Both the position numbers and the translations under genes were made by a program. Below are positions 60,915 to 64,000 of a stretch of DNA of 64,000 nt, in pieces. The notes beneath the pieces were generated by a model, which was not told where the DNA came from, did no database searches, and was given only the letters and a program-made list of their open reading frames with translations. Source of the DNA: Gibbula magus (lineage: Eukaryota > Mollusca > Gastropoda > Trochida > Trochidae); contig OW388300.1 of assembly GCA_936450465.1 (NCBI GenBank), positions 16,629,266 to 16,693,265 on the forward strand. Direction: 5' to 3'. Each line of letters opens with the position of its first letter. Position 1 is the stretch's first letter.

Positions 60915-61907
60915 TATAAGATAAGACAAACTTAATTATCCCAGATGAGAATTCATCTTACATTCAAAAAGACTTTGGTAGTATACAATACAAAATAACA
61001 ATACATTAATACACAATAAAAACAATAAGAACACACATTGTATGTGATGGGTACTAATGACATATTTTAATCAGCCATGTCTTGTTTAAAGAGTTTGATG
61101 TGGAGGTATAGAGTTGTATACTGCGTGGGACAAATGATTTGACACTCTGTTAGTTTTGAAATGCCAGATTTTGAAACAATGTCCAGGTGCTAGAAATTCA
61201 TAATATTCATTTAGGAAATGTGATGGGTCTGATTGAATGGCTAGAGACTTATTTTTATCTGGAATGAAATATGCTCAAAATTAAAGCCGCACTTTTTGTT
61301 TTTCTGGGTTAGAAGATTTCCATGCATGGAAGCAGAACGTCAGAATGCTATTGATAAATGTTGGTAGACTAATCAAAGAATCCTGTGGTCTACATCAGAA
61401 ACACCGTAATTTTCGCAGGCTTTGTTGTGCCTTAGCATGTACATGAATTAGATTAACATGACAGTTAACTTTGCTGTCAATGATCGTACCCAGATATTTA
61501 TACTCGTCTACTATTTCTACTTCCTGTCAATATTAATTTGCTCTTGTTTTTCCTTTTTCAATTATCAAATTATTATTTCCTTTGTTTTAATAATATTCAG
61601 AGAAAGAATTTTTTCTATACACCTTATAATGAAAGATTAAATATTGTTCATACTCTAATTCCGACTGATGAATAAATCCACCCAAAGCAGCATCATCTGC
61701 AAATTTGAACTTCAAACAAGAGGATAATTGAGATACACAGTGAACATTTGTGTAGAGAATGCAGAGGGCAGGAGACAGGGCACATCTCTGTGAAGCACAG
61801 GAACTTAGGAGATTGACATCAGAGAGCAGAGCATTAAGTCGAACACGTTGCAGACGATTAACCAACAAAACTCCTACCCATTTGATGATGTTACTATTTA
61901 CTACCAT
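60915..61907 (-). pseudogene. LINE reverse-transcriptase fragment, different family
   Basis: On the minus strand RCALSPALCILYTN (usual GCVLSP.L..LYTN) precedes the catalytic KFADDAALGG, at about 61690. After an AT-rich, broken stretch, EYKYLGTIIDSKVNCHVN and AKAQQSLRKLRCF follow in another frame, then LISLPTFINSILTF. This is the palm-to-thumb part of a non-LTR reverse transcriptase distinct from the previous two families. The 3' end carries AAGATGAATTCTCATCTGGG and a short TCTTATCTTA tail. It is 5'-truncated exactly where homology to 40 kb resumes (about 61990), so it inserted in or beside the third paralogous copy. Confidence 0.85.
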
Positions 61908-61989
61908 GTGGAAATGTGGTTGGATTATACTAAAGACAGAAACAAATCTGCAAATAGTATTCTTACATTTGATTTTGAATTAAATCAAA

Positions 61990-63420
61990 CAGTGCAATAA
62001 CTGCAGTTTCGTGACAAAATAAATTTGACATTCTGATTTTGTTTTGGTTCATGTCATGATGTGAAAAGTAATGCTTTCTTATGAACGAATACTGAGAGTG
62101 GTTGCTTGTGATCCTAGCTGTTAATGAAGAAAACATCTAATTAGGTATTGGATCTTAGGACTTAGCAGTGATTAACTGACAAAACTGGACCCTGAATGGA
62201 AAATTGGATCTTGGGTGCCCACAGAGTTTTAACCTTTTCATCTTTTGCTCTCTTGGCTTTTCTTTTCTCCTGTTCTACTCATGCTGTCACTTGTCATTGA
62301 AGATATGCCAGTCAGCGAGAGAATTGAGCGTGGCATTGTCTCTCATAACAGGAATCAATATGACTTCAGCATATGACCAGGGACGGATATTGTCTAACCT
62401 CTAGTTTTCATGTTTGTGAACCATAGTTTCTTATTGCGTTTGATGTATAACACTTAACAATATGCACGTGAAAAACAAGGCAAACTTCACGTGAAATTAG
62501 ACTCAGTATTTGATTTGTTTATATGTCTCATTATTTAAGGAGATATTCGCCAATCTAGAAATGTATTCAAAGGAAATATAAACCCTATAAACCACATACA
62601 TTACATGTGTCATTTGCAATCATGTACATATATCAAAAGAAGATTGTAATGTATTCAAGGTATTGTCTCGACAAACAGCGTTAATCTCCAGTAATCCATT
62701 TGCCGGATTCTCCCAAATTTTTCCGGATCCTTAAGGATTCCACCACTTTTTGTCCTGTGTATTGTGTCACATTATGATTATATAAAAAACTAATGTCAGT
62801 AAGAGATAATATTAACTAATTTTCAGGAATGAAGTGAAAAAGGTAAGAAGAGGTGAGGTAAGGAGAGTCAGTGTTTGGCGCCATTTAGGCAATATTCCAG
62901 GACAGTTGGTACTGAATGACCACCAGAGATCAATAACAACTGTTTTCTATACACAGCCATTATCTTACGTTATAACACCGACCAACAACAAATTAATTTG
63001 GTTCGCAGATATATGAAGTAGATCATTAAAAGGAATTGTTGATCAATCTGAACATTAGTTTGAGACTCGTTATTCAAGATGTACATTCACTCCAGAATAA
63101 AACATAACAGCTAATGATCCCATTTCTACATAGATTTAGACAATTCATTTCTGCAGTATGGAGATGTGTAATTAAGCCGAACTTGATAGAATCGCTATGA
63201 GTATGTTTGATGTTTCTTGTTGGACGTTATCCTAATGATATATGATCACTTTCCTAAAAGCCATAGACAGGCATCAATACAATTTGTTATTATGACAATC
63301 CCCAAGGCTGCTAAGAGATGGAAACATCACACTCGAGGTGAAGAAGATGTCTGACATTTGGATATTCATTAAACTGAACTAATTCCAGAGATGGTGTTTT
63401 CCAAATAATTACTCTCTCAT
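61990..63420 (+). repeat. Third, partial copy of the duplicated locus
   Basis: Aligns with about 39990-41260 of block A through anchors GACAAAACTGGA, TTAACCTTTTCATCTT, AAAAGCCATAGACAGGCATCAATACA and TTGGATATTCATTAAACT. Divergence is clearly greater than between A and B. No equivalent of the signal-peptide exon is found; the position where it should lie is occupied by the LINE at 60915-61907. The 60-66 codon plus frames here are not preserved in the 40 kb copy. Confidence 0.8.
62693..62760. mobile_element. Partial copy of the 120 bp CACAGGAC MITE
   Basis: AATCCATTTGCCGGATTCTCCCAAATTT.TCCGGATCCTT followed by GGATTCCACCACTTTTTGTCCTGTG matches the element at 36513-36632, but the left terminus and part of the right inner repeat are missing. 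Confidence 0.85.
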
Positions 63421-63659
63421 ACATGTGCAATGTACGTATAAACAGTCAATGACCTTGTGGCGAGATGATCTTTTCCAATTAAAAGTGATATGGGGAACAT
63501 CATGTGCAAATGTGCCTTATTTTAGTGTGAACACCTTAAAATGAATGCTCGATGGGAAATGGATTCCAGAACTATGTTATTTAGCCACTGGCAAAACTTA
63601 TTTTCCTTTTCCAGAGAGCACTTTATTTCAGTATGAACGGCGTGCTACAGCACCTTTAA
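63400..63659. mobile_element. Right half of a TTAA-type MITE
   Basis: Ends CGTGCTACAGCACCTTTAA, preceded by AGCACTTTATTTCAGTATGAACGG. This matches the right ends at 13678 and about 17790. The left terminus is not recognisable; the boundary given is approximate. Confidence 0.6.
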
Positions 63660-64000
63660 TTGTTACACATTTAAATCGATTGTCCATAATCGTTAGTTCA
63701 ACATTACATATTATAGATCACATGAGTTAGTATTGTGTATAACTGGAAAACATTTTGGCCGCGCAGACAGAGGTGAGAAGGACAATAATCACAGTGGTGT
63801 CTGTAGCACATTTTGACTGTCTTTGTTTCGTACAATTATACGGGTTTCCTGCAGATACACCTTGTCAGTCACTTCGGTTTAACAACCTTGAGTAAATAAT
63901 GTGGTTCCAGTTTGCATCAAACGTTATCATAAAGCATAATAAGAACGTTTTAACTGTTTGTATAGTTTTTATTTTACTTGTCATGATGTTGTTACATATC
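63660..64000. other. Right edge, little recognised
   Basis: 63765-63830 (AGAAGGACAATAATCACAGTGG...GTCTGTAG) resembles 43830-43880 and 54445-54490, extending the order of the third paralogous copy beyond its MITE. Confidence 0.4.

Noticed and set aside
61458..61983. Plus-strand frames opposite the LINE at 60915-61907
   Set aside because: Antisense shadows of the reverse-transcriptase fragment.
1..64000. Prokaryotic or viral operon organisation
   Set aside because: No dense coding, no long frames, and LINE, SINE and MITE content throughout; this is eukaryotic genomic DNA.

Overview
This is a eukaryotic, AT-rich, intergenic- or intron-like window with no complete protein-coding gene that I can support. 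The longest open frame (209 codons, minus strand, 59864-60493) is reverse transcriptase from a 5'-truncated LINE. The mix of features points to a marine invertebrate, most likely a mollusc: CR1/L2-type and other LINE tails, a Tc1-like relic, many short inverted-repeat elements, tRNA-like SINE heads, and a repeat with a TCCGTCC-rich end and TGACCTTGA arrays of a kind I associate from memory with molluscan genomes. The species-level call is inference, not something the sequence proves.

Layout. 1-10 kb: unique-looking sequence with a tRNA-like SINE head near the left edge, a dispersed ~480 bp repeat (3282-3765, second copy at 29262-29732), a pair of diverged ~1 kb duplicates (4510-5715 and 8950-9680) of which only the first carries a 477 bp TA-flanked MITE, and an internally deleted Tc1-like transposase (6369-6970). 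10-22 kb: LINE 3' ends (about 10130-10440 and 20785-21715), a 10-bp minisatellite of eight units (12441-12520), foldback elements and members of a TTAA-flanked MITE family. 22-30 kb: mostly featureless AT-rich DNA, a CRE-like cluster near 24.05 kb and a 122 bp perfect-stem hairpin element. 29888-30641: a 754 bp inverted-repeat element with four palindromes of the form TGACCTTGA-N8-TCAAGGTCA.

33.9-63.8 kb is the most distinctive part. It is a nested set of duplications. A block A (33.9-47.24 kb) and a block B (48.24-57.83 kb) are collinear paralogues, and a third partial copy lies at about 61.99-63.4 kb. Inside A is a ~905 bp tandem array of about 2.75 units (34332-36833). Inside both A and B there is an older ~860 bp tandem duplication. 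The copies differ by datable events: a MITE with a 3-bp TAC target duplication present in only one tandem unit, a ~1.8 kb insertion only in B, an 87 bp block in opposite orientation in A and B, and a ~3.6 kb stretch present only in A.

The only plausible host coding signal is in A: a 55-nt first exon with a start codon, a hydrophobic signal-peptide-like stretch and a consensus GTGAG splice donor (39881-39935). Phase-compatible downstream exon candidates are weak, and the A/B differences in two candidate coding blocks are all amino-acid changing, so conservation does not support them. The right end holds two further minus-strand LINE fragments (59346-60530 and 60915-61907).
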